Assembly (NCBI RefSeq): GCF_019578655.1 | Contig: NC_063260.1 | Span: 24,576,888-24,640,887, forward strand | Length of the DNA stretch: 64,000 nucleotides | Direction: 5' to 3' | Source of the DNA: Ricinus communis | Lineage: Eukaryota > Streptophyta > Magnoliopsida > Malpighiales > Euphorbiaceae | Notes under the pieces: model-generated | Told to the model about the DNA's origin: nothing | Seen by the model: the letters and a program-made list of their open reading frames with translations, nothing else | The model's database searches: none | Shown: one piece after another, positions 13,801 through 27,700 of the stretch | How the letters are laid out: each line of letters starts with the position of its first letter | How positions within the stretch are numbered: the first letter of the stretch is position 1 | Made by a program: the position numbers and the translations under genes

Positions 13801-15380
13801 ACTAAATGAGGTAGGACTTTCTATTAGATCATTTCTTAGTGAGAAACATGCATTTTATGTTAGCAGAGGTTTTTGATTTTTGCTGCAAAATTAACAAAAT
13901 AAATTAATTTCCATAGTAAACTAATATAGTTTAGCAAATTGCCTACAAATGGAAATATTACAACATGTTATATTTTCACTATTAAATCCAAAACATAATA
14001 TGAATTAGTAATGTTTCTGTCTTCTTATTAATTATTCTAAACTTGTGCACTCAGACTAAAAAACACAAAATGCATTCATTGTGATATTTCATCAGTTCTC
14101 TAAGGATTCCTTACAAGAAGCAATTGAAATCTCAAGATAATTCTTCAGCCCTTAGTTATGATATATTGAATTGTTTGTTTTAGCATCACTTTGAAGCTTG
14201 GCTTCCTAATAATTTCCCTTTCTTCCTAGGTCAATGGCGATACATTGTTCATGACAGGCAACTTCAAAGAATTTAAGGTGGAAAATCAAGGGAATGATAC
14301 ATGGAATGAGCATAATGCTATGGCCAGTACTGCTGTGTGTATTTCATTTTGGTCCAGTGTGTTTATGAACTTTCCATATCTGTGCATACCATTAACTATA
14401 TTTATATTGAATTTCTGTTTCTCAGGACTATATTGCCAGCTTTGATAATGCAGCACAAGCGGGTTTGGATATAAAGTAATTGTTTTGACTGTTTCTTTAC
14501 TAATGCATAGATTTATTACTTTGTTGGAAAACATATTGTTTAAAAGGCCATCATTAAATTTTATTGGTCTCTACATGTAGCTTTAAATATCTTTCCATGT
14601 ACTTTTTTACCATAATTTGCCTTGACTTTTCAAGATTCACATCTGTAAATGCATTGTTGTGGCAGCTCTGATCTGCAGCTAGCAATAGCTCTACAACAAC
14701 AGGAGTTCGAGCAGCAGCAGCCACAACGCTCTAATGTACAGCAACCTGTTAGTGGCAATTCAAGACTGGTCACAGGTCCCCAGGTAGGCTGTAGTATATT
14801 ACTCTTGGATGTTTGGATATTTTAGTGGTGCTTGAGATTGCTGATTACTGCTGCTAATTTTTTCTCCAATATTGTTCTGTGGGGCAATATGAGTTTTGCC
14901 TTGAGCTGATGTCTTATTAAAGAAATAAGAACATAGGATCTCCAGCCATCTTTCAGTTTGTGGTTGTGCATTAATACATTTGAGTCTTTGACTACCCAAA
15001 GAAAGAGGCCATTTCTATAAATTGCACTTGCAGAGTTACCACAGTTCTTGAAAGAGGTTGAAAGAATCAAAGAAGCAGTAAATAATTTCAAAATGCTTTA
15101 GGATTTAGATTAAGTTCTGGCATTGTAGTTGTGTACTCTCACATTGTTGTGAGTTACTCCCTTTTTCAGTCATCTGCTTGATTCCCTGGACTGGAGATAA
15201 GAATATAGATACTAAATGTCATAGTTTTCTCTCGTGCACGTTTTGTTTCTATCAGCATGCCCAAAAATTGAGGACATTAACAAGAAAGGGAATCTATTGC
15301 AGGTGCAAAGAAGCAGTGGGAAATATTCATCATCTTCCAGGCCTGAAGCAAAATCAAAGGATAAGTGTATTGTGATGTGA
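7860..15380 (+). CDS. MINDY-family deubiquitinase (DUF544)
   Basis: Cysteine protease that, from family knowledge, trims K48-linked ubiquitin chains. Twelve exons were placed by eye: 7860-8073, 9090-9208 (alternative donor at 9202), 9295-9401, 9495-9582, 12050-13145, 13253-13307, 13474-13555, 13730-13810, 14230-14334, 14426-14475, 14666-14783 and 15303-15380. They join without a frame break into about 730 residues. The catalytic block QNDNGPCPLLAI puts the nucleophile at Cys66 and the oxyanion Gln at 60. The His is in RNNHFSTM, about residue 581. A motif-interacting-with-ubiquitin helix (LQLAIALQQQEFE) lies near 669-681, just before the C terminus. Exon 5 encodes an acidic, low-complexity insert of over 300 residues with a UIM-like helix at 259-274. 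The N terminus is low complexity (Ser, poly-Gln, KE repeats) and ATG 7866 is an alternative start. The last four residues are CIVM, a possible prenylation box. Confidence 0.9.
10253..10530. repeat. Two-copy tandem duplication of about 141 bp in MINDY intron 4
   Basis: The block starting GCTGTTACAAAATGG at 10253 recurs at 10394, and the copies stay aligned to about 10530 with scattered substitutions (for example GGTGGACTG versus GGAGGACTG). Both copies lie in the 2.5 kb intron between exons 4 and 5. The open frames over them are not coding. Confidence 0.85.
12531..12650 (+). repeat. 60 bp coding tandem duplication in MINDY exon 5
   Basis: TGGAAACTCT begins both 12531 and 12591. The two units encode VETLLGDMTCSPSMTD and METLPGEITGSPSKTTD, differing by several substitutions and one extra codon in the second unit. 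A similar pair (EPIYEGEE and EPMYEGE) lies near 12999 and 13061. The insert therefore grows by in-frame local duplication and keeps its acidic, Ser/Thr-rich character. Confidence 0.8.
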
Positions 15381-17254
15381 GTTTTGCTCTGAGCCCATCT
15401 TGGAAGTCTCTACTGTAAATGGTTTGTATCTTGGCTTCATTTTGTCGATGACATTAATAAACTTAGGCAATCGCACATGTGATCTAGATAAAGATTTCCG
15501 ATTGTAAAAAGTATATAGTACCGTATCGTTAGACCCTTAACCGACCCCAAAAATTTTACCGTTAATTTTAACCCCTACCCATGTAAGATGCTCTAATTTT
15601 TTCGTTTCTTTTTTTCTTTTGGAATAATAGGCAGTAGATGGGTAGAGTTGTTGTAGTATTGCAATTAAGACAGGAAGATCAAAGGAGGTTGTAGTTTAGT
15701 GAAAGTGTGACTTGAAATCGCATGGGTAGGTCCATTTTGAAAGGCCAGTTAGGGCCTGTGATACTGATCTATATATATGCCTGTCAATGCAATATCTCCT
15801 GGCTTAGACCTAATCATGTCCTCATTGCACGCTTGAAAAGTTTTAGGGATGTTATCTTCTATTTCTGAATAGCGTTGTTTTGATGTTGATGTGGCTGAAC
15901 AAATTGACAGTGGCAGTTAGGAAATGAAGCTATATGCCTCTGTCAAGTTGGTAACCTGTTCAACACGAATGAGTTTGTGTCACGTGGGTATCAATTCAAG
16001 AAGCCTTGGTCCACACTTTTAACTTTAAGAAACTTTCGGCAATTATTTTGACTTGCATTTACTGTTTTGGTCTGAAGGATGATTTTCATCTAGTTCTGGG
16101 TTTAGAATTAAACGTCAAAAAGTCCAAAGCAAAAAAAAAAAAAAAAAAAGAAGAAATTAAATAAACATTTGTCGTTTTGGTTGTGAGAGTTGAGGATAGA
16201 CTAACGAGGATGCGAAACATGCAATGATACTAGTCGCTGCTTTCAAATCAGATAACAAAGTCTTATTTTTTATTTATTTATTTGTCGTGGTAGTAGGATC
16301 TTTCAGATCAAAGTTTCGTCGCTATGTTTCTGAACAATTCGTTTTGACGTCTTCAAAAACAAATGTCTCAATTTTGTCATGCATCTAAAACAAAAAGTCA
16401 AAACTGACTTCTAATAAGCTTGCATTTGTCCATCTAATGCATCAATATTGGTCAATAGATGAATAAATAATTAAGATATATTCTTCTATTTATTTTTTAG
16501 CTAATTAAACATTAAAAAAGAAATTTATAACTCTTTCATTTTCTCACTGACCAAATATGCAAGGAACAAGACATTTCTGTTTTGTCATTTTCCTCAATTC
16601 CTTTTCTAACGAACCAAACATTTATAATTCTATAATTCTTTTATTAACCAAGAAAATAAGCTCCACCAGTGGCGATAGCAGCACCACAAATAGCAAATCC
16701 ATGAATAGTTATTACAATTTAGCATAGCCGGCTACTAGAACTTAAATAAATCTCACTAACGACACAACAATCGCAGTTGAAGCTCCACCATTGAAGCTTG
16801 CAGATTTTAAATGCTGTTGAAGCTGAAAAACATACAAAAGGAGCTACAAGTTTAGGAGCTTTCTCAATTTCGACGAGACACGTGTGATGGTTGCTAATAA
16901 TTAAAAGTCTACACGAGTTGGAGGTTCGGAATCTACTATGTTGACTTTTCCTACCGGTGATTTGGGTTGCCTGAGTCACGGGTTCAAATTATATATAGAT
17001 ATTTATAGTAATTTTAATTATATATTTTTTTATATATAATATAGTAAAAATAAGTATTTATACGTCACTTAAATTTAATTATCTATTTTCAAGTAATATT
17101 AACCAAGAGAAAAAAATATAGAGAAAAAATACTTTAAAAAAAAACTTAATTAGACATGTTAATATCAAAGTCCAAAATTAAGATGCATGAACTGCTATTT
17201 ATAAGATATGACCAAAAATTACAAAGTCTAAGAAACATTTTAGTCATTTTTTCC
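15381..17254. other. MINDY 3' flank and intergenic DNA
   Basis: The first few hundred bases are probably MINDY 3' untranslated sequence. Beyond about 16100 the region is AT-rich, with a poly-A tract near 16130. Short open frames, such as the minus-strand one at 16719-16979, resemble no known protein. No RNA gene recognised. Confidence 0.5.
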
Positions 17255-17388
17255 AATTATTATGATTTATATTAAGAGTTATTTATATAATAGTATTTGA
17301 TGGAGATAAAGATATTTATATTATTATCTATTAGATAGATTTATATTGGGTATACTTATCTTTAAGGATACTTACATAGAGGAAGACT

Positions 17389-17423
<35 letters not shown>

Positions 17424-18290
17424 GCAAACCTAATTTTAGAAGAGTAAGAGAGCTCTCTTATTTGCTCTCTGCATTTGTCAACCATTATTTTCTCTATAGT
17501 TCTTCCATAAACATTTTAGTTTAGTTTTCATTACTCTTTTGAAGATCGAAGAAGTTTTTCAAAAAGTAGAGAGTGATGATCAATCATCTTACTATTTGAA
17601 GAAATTCTAGATCTAGAATGTGCTTTTACTTTGTTGTTATATATCTTTCTATTTAATACAACGATCATTGGGTCAAATATATTAGACTAGTTTTCATAAA
17701 TGTTTAGTTTAACATTTTTACTTTTGTATGAATCTTATTATTTATTTATTTAATGAATAGTTTTTTTATTTTCATATCTTTATTAGTTTCAGTTATTATT
17801 GTTAGTTAACTACCAAATTAATTTAGCAATAGTAATTGTTATGAACATATTTAGGTTGAATGTATTACTTCAATCTATGTAGGCATAAGAAACTTTAGTT
17901 ACATAATTAGTTTGAGTGACTAAAGAAAAAGATACATTACCATTTCATTTATTAGATCTAGGTTTAAAGTAAAACAAAGAGATTATTAAGTAAATGGCTA
18001 GCTAAATACTATTTTTAGTATATAGTTTTAGATCATAAGCATTTGCATTGTATATTTATTTATTATTTAGTTACTTTATTTTATGAATATTATTCTCTCA
18101 AAATACTGATTTAGAGTGTTTAGATTTACTTCTATTATTTTATGTTGATAATTAGTTTTTATAATAACCGCTTCATAGTTCCTTGAGAGATTCACCTTGT
18201 GATGAACTTATCCTTACTATAGACGGTTCGTGCAAGTACTGAGTTAGATCTATCAGTGAGTTTACGTTAGATTATAATTGAACATAGAGG
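17255..18290. repeat. Possible remnant of an LTR retrotransposon LTR/leader
   Basis: The segment has an AT run with a TATA-like stretch near 17390, then U5-like text, and near 18180-18240 reads ttgagagattcacc, then acggttcgtgcaagtact. That combination resembles leader sequences seen in several plant Ty3/gypsy families. No matching second LTR, primer binding site or coding domain was found. This is a resemblance only. Confidence 0.25.
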
Positions 18291-21200
18291 AAAGAGTTGA
18301 ATCTATGAAAAAAAAATTATATAAAAAAAAGAATATAATTTTATTATTTATTTTTAGCTCATATAACATTCTGGAAATGGAATAGGTGATTCGAGCAATA
18401 TGGTTGGTGTTTCTTAATTTTTTTAAAAACATTCTTATAAGAATATTGTAAAATATGATTAGTAAATCAATTAATATTAGGGTTAGTTGTCCGAAGGAGA
18501 AGGAGAAGGAATGCGACAAAAGAAGAAAGAAAGAAGGGGAGGGGAAGAGAGAAAGAAAAGTCGGGAAATAAGTGATGGTGGGACTGAAAAGGACTAAACC
18601 AGTCGACCTTCCTTTTCTTTTTCTCTCTATGTACTTTGTTTGGGACCACTCTTCTCACATTAATTTATCTTTTAATTTGTTTTTATTAAGAAAAGGGAAA
18701 TAAAAAAATATATATTGAGAAAAATAAATCTGTAAAGGGACCACGCTTAAGCTGTCTTATAATCTTAGGTTGTGGAAAGAGGACAAAGGCTACAGCTGTG
18801 ACTGTGAGTGGGGGACCCTTTCCCCTTTTGTCTTCTCTCTCCAACGCCATTTTCCTCTTTCTTTCTTTTATATTATTATTTTCCCCTTTTTCTTGGGAAT
18901 TACTGGCTCGCTCGCTCTTTTCTTTGCCTTGGATTTCCTGTTGTTTTCGTTTTGTAAAATCCCAGGTAATGTTGCTTTCGCTGTGTGAGGATGTAACCCT
19001 TATGTTTTCCATTCTTAATTCTAAGGAGATTGAAGTAAAAATCTAAAGTTGTTTATTACATTTTAAAGTATAAAAGACATATCAATAATATTTGAAATAC
19101 AGAGAGATAATTTAGATAACCCATTAATATATAATGCACTAAGGATATTTTTAAAACACCTCAATTATATTATTTCCTTTGCTTTTCTTTGTTAGAAACC
19201 AGAAATGGAGATTTTATTAGTCACAATCTAAACAGTGAGTACAGTTGACTGCATTAGGCAATTGCTCACAGAGATTGCAAAGAATAAAGAAAAGAAAATC
19301 AGATAGAAAACTATTTACAGTTCCATCTACCTAATAAATTTGCTGCATTGGAATTGTTAGCATCTAAACTGTACACATTTTTCACTTTGAGGAAAATCTA
19401 CCTGTCGGAGAACTGTCGAGACAGTCTCCATTTCTTTCCCAACAAAATTTCCAAATTTTCCTGTGTTTGGAATTTCTAAGCCAACAGAAAATATTTTTCT
19501 AATCAATAAGAAAATTTTATGTCTTTAAAAGAAAGTGATTTTCCATTTTAAAAATGAAAAAAAAAAAAAAAACATTTTTCTTTATAGTATACACTACTCT
19601 CATTCTCCTCTTTCGCCCTCATTCCTGACTCTCCAATGATTTTTATTATTACAGTTAATGATAGAAAAATTAGTTATTTCCTGAAAAGATTTCTGTTACA
19701 AATTTAATAAGATTTATTGTATAGAAATATACAATCAATTTTGTGACACCAAACATGGTTAAGAAGTGAGGTCAGTTCCCTATCCTGGGCCAAGCTCTTC
19801 AGCGGAGCCTGGGCTATCGTCTTACCTCAAGCCACAAAAACCAAAAAAAGAATTTTATACAGAATTTCGAAATTTTAAGCTTAAAATATAACGAAAATCA
19901 TGTTTTTAATTTTTCTCTCTTTGCTCAAAATTCAAGATATCTCGTTGTTTTATGTTATTTCTACAGCCGTATGTAATTCTCGTCTGTAAATGCATGATAC
20001 GCATAGGCTTTAGGTGTAATTTAAGTGATAAGAACATTTATTTAAAAAAATATATATTTTTTGATTTCAAATATTTTCATTTGCATTAAGTGATTTTTTT
20101 ATATTTTTAGGATGAATATGAAAAAATTATTCAGATTGTATAATTCATACTCAGTTGAACTTCATAAATAAAAAAAGAAAAAAAAAAGATTTAGTTTAAC
20201 TATTTATTTATTTATACATTTTTGAAGATGGAAGCGGTTGTATCCTATAAAATGGTAAGCCTTTCTTCTATTATTATCTCTGGTTAATTTGAGTATGAGG
20301 ATGGTTTTGAACTCTCTTAAAAGTTAACTCTAATCATTTCAGGACATAAGTGGTGCATTGAGTTTGAAATAATGGAGGTTATGTTAGTTACATGTTCAGT
20401 TTGATGGTCCGATTATTAACTTCCTGTTCTTTAAATGTGTGAGTGAAGATTAAAGAATAAGAAATCCACTATTTCCTTAAAAATGAAGAAACATGGCAGA
20501 GGTGAGCAAGTCTTCCTCTACTGCGCCATCCTAATAACACTTATTTGATTTAATCTTTTTTAGATGGTGAGCGAGTGTTTCTTTTATTGTTCAGTCGGTC
20601 GATCCGTACAGGAAAAAGAATTGTTTTATTTTTCCTTGAAAATGTCCAATTTACCAATGAGATATAGAAAGGGTGTGTGGCCTTTTTTGTAATCAGCTAA
20701 GCGGAGGTGTCCGTAAGAAGACCCTTAGCAACTTGAGATTGCTGGTTAATTCACTTTCTGATTAATGATTCTATTAAGAAAAAACGTAATAACTTGTGAT
20801 TTTACATAAATGGAAGGGAAGAAAGAGTGCAAGCAACAAGTCATGAAATTGAATATGTATGTTCTACAAATGGATCGCTACCTTTACAACTCTGAATTAT
20901 GCAATTTCACAATACCCTTTCTTTTTCCCAACTCCACACGTTAAACTAATAGACCACATTACTACTAATTATTATCATTACAATCTCTCCATTCAAATTA
21001 TCTATGAATAGTTTTCTTTTACATGAAAACTTCTGCCTATAATTAATAATATAATCATTGAATTACTACACACGATATACCACCATTTTTGCATAGTTTT
21101 AATAAGAATCCTACTTGCATCATCACCTTTTTCTTTTTCCCTTTAATTATTATCTTAAGCATCTCATATGATATGGCATATTCATAACCTTAGCACTAGA

Positions 21201-21872
21201 CATTTGAAAATTTACAAGGAATTATTATTTTATATAAACAACAAAACTTAGAATATAGTTAATAAAATTATATCAGAGTTATTTAAAAAAAAAAAAAGTA
21301 GAACAAATTTGGTAGACAAAGTAGCATTTTTTATGAAAGATATTTCCTTCCTAGATTAAGTAGCATTTCCCACTAAAAAATATTTCTAAAGCTAAATTGT
21401 ATTAATTGATTCTTCTACAGTTTCAGCCATGGATAATCACTAACTTTAACTTGCTAATATTGGGTAGAATAAGGGAGATTCAGATAATTTATAAATGAAC
21501 TTGAAATATGTATGAATGATTTTTTTTTATATATATTTATGTCGAATTGGGATTAAATTTTTAGATTTATATGTTTAAATATTTGCGATACTTAATATTT
21601 TAGATATTTGATAATTAAATTTAGAGATTATCGTAACCACCACTCATTTACAAGTAAAATAAATAAATAAGAAGATTTCAATCTACAACCAAACATGACA
21701 TCTTAACCACTAAGCCGTATTATAGACGTCATTTTAGAATTAAAACTTTTTACGATTTAAAATAAAATAAAATATCTTGATATAGAATACGAAATGAATT
21801 ATAAATATAGGAATGATGAATTAATTAGACAGATATTATGAAGTAATTATAAAATGATGGAATAATTTTATC

Positions 21873-21908
<36 letters not shown>

Positions 21909-24796
21909 GAGTTTATGTGGTCCCTAGCTCCAAGAATTTTTTCTTATTTGTAATTCAACTAATTTAATTTTAATTTATCGGGACTGAAATTGGATCCATG
22001 GCCAGTAATTAGAGGCCTCATAATTCCGCAGAATGAAGACAAGATAACATAAACATAATTGTGGGTTACAATATTTTTAAAAGAATTTTGAAGATATAAT
22101 GGTGAGTCCATTAATTATATAAAGAGATTGAAAAATTTTGTATTATATATGCATGCAAAGGGAGTTTTACGCAGTAGTTGATTAATATTATTAATTGTGA
22201 ATGCGACTAATCAAACGGTTGAGATTATCGCATCACAGGTCATCTTCAAGCACCTCTTACAGTTGTTAACTATAGCAAACTAGTGGACCCCCACAACTTC
22301 TACACCAACACAATATAAATTTGGTGGTTAGTCATTTGTGTCTTAACAAATAGGTACCTTACAATCTCTTCTTGCCTTTAACTTAATAATAAAATAAATT
22401 ATTTTAATATAAATAAATATTTAAATAAAAGGTAGAGAAGAAAGGAAGAAGAAGAAGAAGAAGAAGAAGTGAGAAAAGAATGCACCAGCAATGGAGGCTA
22501 TCCACTGACAGCTCAACCATCTAGCCGACTTTCTTAAATAACAAAATAGAGATAATAATAATAATATTAAGGGGTTGGTGATTAAAGAGGATGCCTTTCC
22601 TAAAAAAAAAAAAAATAATTATTTAATGGGGCACACCCTATTTGGTTGGAAGATTGTCTCTTCTAAGTCTTATACTTCATTTTCTTGATGATATTCTTTG
22701 TCTATATGGACCTTTCTTTATATTTAATTTTACTTTATTTCATCTTACTAACTATTTCTATATTATTTACTTTTAATTAATGACTGGTTGTTTCAATTTC
22801 AAAATTTTTTTTTTATTTTTTATATATATATAATCATGAGGAGAATTTTAGAATTGGCTTGTATTACATATGTTTATGTATTTTATCTTGAAACAATTTT
22901 TGAATGTTAATTTTTTTTAAAAGTTTCTCATAAGTTAACTTTTTAAACTTATTTTTCATTTAATCTCAAAAGAGTGATTTTTAAACCTAAAAGAAAAGAA
23001 TTGAAAGCATGTTTAACCAAGACAGTCCCAAATAGGACCGTATTTGTTCATATACCCTTGATTCTTTCTTCAACTTTCAGAGCAATATATTTGAACAAAA
23101 GATTCATTATTGATGTATATAATTACCACCTTTTCTTCTTTACCTCTGTTGATAGAAAGATATTATATCTGCTATATATGGGCATTTAAAAAGAAAAGGA
23201 AAAAAAAAAGCCACTTTGAAATGATGAAATTTCATACTTTGATTGAAATTTTGCAATGAATCTTTTAGGAGAGAAAATGAATAACTATAAAATGGGCCAA
23301 AGTCTTTCTTTTCATATTTTTCTGATGATTAGTAATATAATTGAAGACCATATTTTTCAAAAATATATGAATTTGGGACATCTATTTTACAAAGCATCAT
23401 TGAAAATTTGCATTAATAAATATGAAAACTTGGAGAACAAAAGGACAAAGAAGATTGATTTAGTTATTCCATCAACCTTGAACTTTACAAGGATTGTCCA
23501 ATTTCTTTTTTGTTTTTCCTTTTAAAATAAGTAGCTTAAAGTAAATACTTTTTCTTAATCCTGTATATCACTAAGATTTGCATTTTTAATTTTTGACATA
23601 AACCTCTCTATGATATATAAAATAATTTTAGATAGAATTGAGAAAAAGAAATAGAAAGTCTAGAATTTTATGGAATGAGTAGCCCAAAAGGAATATGTAT
23701 GAGGGTATGGTTTGTTAGTACAGAGGTTGATGTGAGGGAAGTATAAAGATGAAAGGATGACAATACCATTTGGTTTAGGGATTAGAAAGATACATGGCAG
23801 CAATGACAGGGACATATTACCCTTTAAGTTAGTTTTGCACATCCAAAATGAAATTGATCTTTTGCTAAATGTCAGCAGGACTTTAAACAGTCATTGCCAA
23901 GTGAAGAGTGCTTTCATTTATGAAAGTAAAAAACAAATAGAAAGTAAATGAGTGTCCATATCAGTGCCTTCTAAAAAAAAAAAAGAAAAAAGAAACTTAT
24001 TAGGTAAAGAGTTAAAGAAAGATAGTTAAGAGGCATACAAGAATCCAAACCATATGATATAACCCAAGATGATAAATTACCACCTAACTCAATTCTCTTC
24101 TGATATAACTAAGATGATTGATTACCGTACCAAATCAAACCCCCACACACTTAAATTTAAATAAAAATATCCAAGAAATGGAATAAAAAGAAAGAAAACA
24201 AAGAAAGCAATCAAATTTTTGTCAGGCCACCACCAGAAGCTGCTTTATCTGATCTCTCTCTCTCTCTCTCTATTTCTATCTCTTCTATAACTCCTTTCAT
24301 AGTAATGATTCCATAGCCCCTTTCTCTATCTCAATTCTTTTCTTCATGAATTCACTATAAATCCAAACCTTCATAATATTCAATTTCTCTTTTTTTGTCA
24401 CCTGTTTTTCATGCTTGTTTATGATTATTGTCCATCTTTATAGCTTATAGCTCTGTGTATGCAAAACTTCTGCAATATTTCAGACTGTGGTTCAGAAAGT
24501 TTTGTGTCTCAGATCCCAATATATACACTTTCTTCCTTACACCACTAACAAGAAAACACTGTTCTTTCTCTCTCACATCAACCATTTATCACTGTATCAC
24601 TGTCTTCTTGCTTTCTTTCTTTCTTTGTGGTCCTTAAAACACCCCTCTATACATAGACATAGCTCTCTTTTCTTTCTTTCTTTATAAAAGCTTTTTTTTT
24701 TTAATATATATATTTTTCTTTATATATACATAAATTTTCAGGTTCACATAACCTCATAAACGAAACATTATACATATTGAAGTTGTGATAGACTTA
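18291..24796. other. Intergenic region and KNAT7 upstream sequence
   Basis: No protein-coding gene could be supported. A pyrimidine-rich stretch at about 18800-18965 ends in an AG/GTAATG donor-like site and looks like a 5' leader exon, but no downstream coding exon was found. Microsatellites include (AT)n near 21877, (GAA)n near 22446 and (CT)n near 24256. The last several hundred bases before 24797 are rich in TTTCTTTC runs, typical of a plant 5' untranslated leader, and probably belong to the KNAT7 promoter and leader. Confidence 0.5.
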
Positions 24797-27700
24797 ATGC
24801 AAGAACCAAACTTGGGCATGATGGGTAGCGGTAGCAGTGGTAGTGCACTTGGTGGTTTAAGCAGCGGTGGTGGTGGTGGTGGTGGGGGAGAAGTGTCCGG
24901 TGACCAAACTCGACAACTAAAGGCAGAAATAGCTAACCATCCTTTATATGAACAGCTATTATCAGCTCATGTATCTTGTCTCCGTGTTGCTACACCAATT
25001 GATCAGTTACCTCTTATTGATGCTCAGTTATCACAGTCTCATCATCTTATTAGGTCTTATGCTTCTCAACATCCCCATCCTCTCTCTCCCCATGAGAGGC
25101 AAGAACTTGATAACTTCTTGGTGGGTTTTCTTTTCTTTTTCGATCTTTTGATTGTTTACTTTTGTCTCTTGTTTTTCTTGTTTTCTAAGTTTAGTAATTC
25201 AAGATTTTTCCCTTTGGTCTTTTAACATAAAGTTTGTGTTTTTTTCAGGCACAGTATTTGATAGTATTGTGTAGTTTCAAAGATCAACTTCAGCAACATG
25301 TCAGAGTCCACGCCGTCGAAGCAGTCATGGCCTGCCGGGAAATTGAGAACACTTTACACGCTCTAACTGGTTTGTCCCTTTCCCTTTCTCTCTACCCTTC
25401 AACCTTCCTGTGTTTATGTTAATCCCTTCATAATTATTATCTTTTTTGTTTATAATATATACATGTCTGTCATGTGATAATCATTTTAAGCTTAACTAAT
25501 TAAGCGCTAAAAATGCTCTCAGAAAAAAATTTGGAAATTAATTCTTTTCTCAAGTAATTATAGTGATGTGTTTGGAGGATCAACGGGCATAAGATTTTAT
25601 CATTCAGCATCAATCTTTCAGAATATAAGATGCAATTTAGGAAGGTTTTCTTTCACCAGAATTGTTTATTTGGGATTAATAAATAATGGGTTTGGTGGGC
25701 AAGAGGATAAGAATAGCTGGGCGGGTTCCTTGCAAGTTTGAGAAGAATCCGTGAAGGAGGTTGATGCAATGTAATAGGGACCTACCATTACATAAATTTG
25801 ATTAATAGCAATTAGTTGTTAGTTAGTTGGGTGGAGGGTATCACCACCACCACCACCACCTCCACCACCACATCCCTACTAGCTCCCAACAACCGATAAA
25901 AGTACAGAATTGGAATATTATTTTTTCTTTATCTTGATTGTATATATATAGTAAAAATAATGCATGAGTCTTTTTGATGGTTTCTCCACCTTGAAAGGCT
26001 CGTTTAGTAAGTATATACTGTTTATATAGGAGGGGTCATCATCAATCTTTCATCTTATTATTGCATTAACAGAGGCAAAATTAAACACACAAAGGGCTGA
26101 TCCACTAAATTGGTAGCAAGTCCTGAAGTAAAATGCTAAGAGCAACAGATCAGCCCTTAAGATCATCCCATGAAGAGTTCAGTTTTTAAATGAATTTCGG
26201 AATACTATAAACAGTATAATTTACTAACTAAATAAATGAAGGCATTATTATTTATGGTGTCTGTCCTGCCTAGGGTTTGGTAGACCCTGACTTGTAGCTT
26301 CTTATTTCCATGGCCGTACTCCAATCCATAAAATTCTAGACCAACTTCTCTCACAGCAGTCTAGGCTTAGGAAATAGCACCGACTTTAATGCAAGAGAGC
26401 CATTGTATAGTAGAAATTATCTCATGGAGAGCATGAATATTTGTAAATATGAAATAATATATATATATATATGCAATTTATTTATCAGTAGTAGTCGTGT
26501 GGAAGAGTTTAGGATCAATGCATCCATCTAAATGGATAGTGCTGGAGAAGAAATAAGTCAAGGATCTGTCTCGTAGCAATCTCGTGCATGTTGGGGATTC
26601 ATCAATGGTGTAATAATTTTCAGTTATTATACTATTGTTAAACATGAGGATGGTGATAGAGCAAATTATTCTACAGCTAGAGGGATGGTTTATCTTAAAT
26701 GAGGAACATGTTCTAGCTAAATCTATTGTTAAACTTGGTTTAGTTATTAAATAATATTTAAAATGATCAAATTGAACTTGTTACTAGTTTAAATTTAAGG
26801 AGTTTGAACTTTGACTTATTCATGAATTATATATAATATGCTGTTTGGAGATCTAGAAATAGGGAAGTCTAATACTTTCTCAAAGAAAACTTCATGTATA
26901 TAACTACTTAGGAAGAAAATACCATTATAATAAAGAAGTTGTCAAATAGAATTAGGTTTAGCTTCAATCAATACTAAAACTAGCCATTTGAATGCTTAGA
27001 TCTTATCACTTATAAGCCTTTTAAATTTGATAATTGTTTACTTTAATAATGTGGATATTCTAACAGTCTTTCTCAAGTACAAATGGAATTCAAATTTAGA
27101 GATCAATGGTTACTTAAAATTGATATTTTTCGTCTCAAACTTGAAAATAAATTGAAGATGAATATTCAGGTAGATCATTAGAAAATAAGAAATAAGGTCA
27201 TACTTGTTCTGATGCAATATTACAAATTGAATTGATTAAGATGAGAATAATATAAATGGACAAAATATATTAAAAAAAAACTCACTAATAAATTGGATTT
27301 AAATCCAACCAACATCAAAATATTGGTTAAAAAGAACTTCAATTACATGTTAAATTTTTTTATTTGGCCATAATCTCATAATAGAAATTGGTAAACTATT
27401 AGCCACTTAGCAATCAGCTTTTCAGTTCGTAAAAGCTTAAGCTTTTAGTCTCTCCGTTAAATAGCTTATTTAATGATGTGGACATTAGCTATTGCATCAT
27501 TTCAATTAGAATATGTATTAACTTATCTTTCATGATTTTAAAATGGTAGTTCTCTAAATTCATGCATCATTTCTTTCTTCCATAGGAAGCTATTTTAAGC
27601 CTCAATAATGGGTTATATTATCATGCCTTAGCTTCATTAGGTATTTGACATGATTATCCTCAGATGCTCATGACTTCATGATTTTTAGCTTGCGAAAGAG

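Noticed and set aside
19740..19840. GC-richer patch as a SINE or RNA gene
   Set aside because: It has a short internal CCTGGGC repeat but no promoter boxes, A-tail or clear fold.
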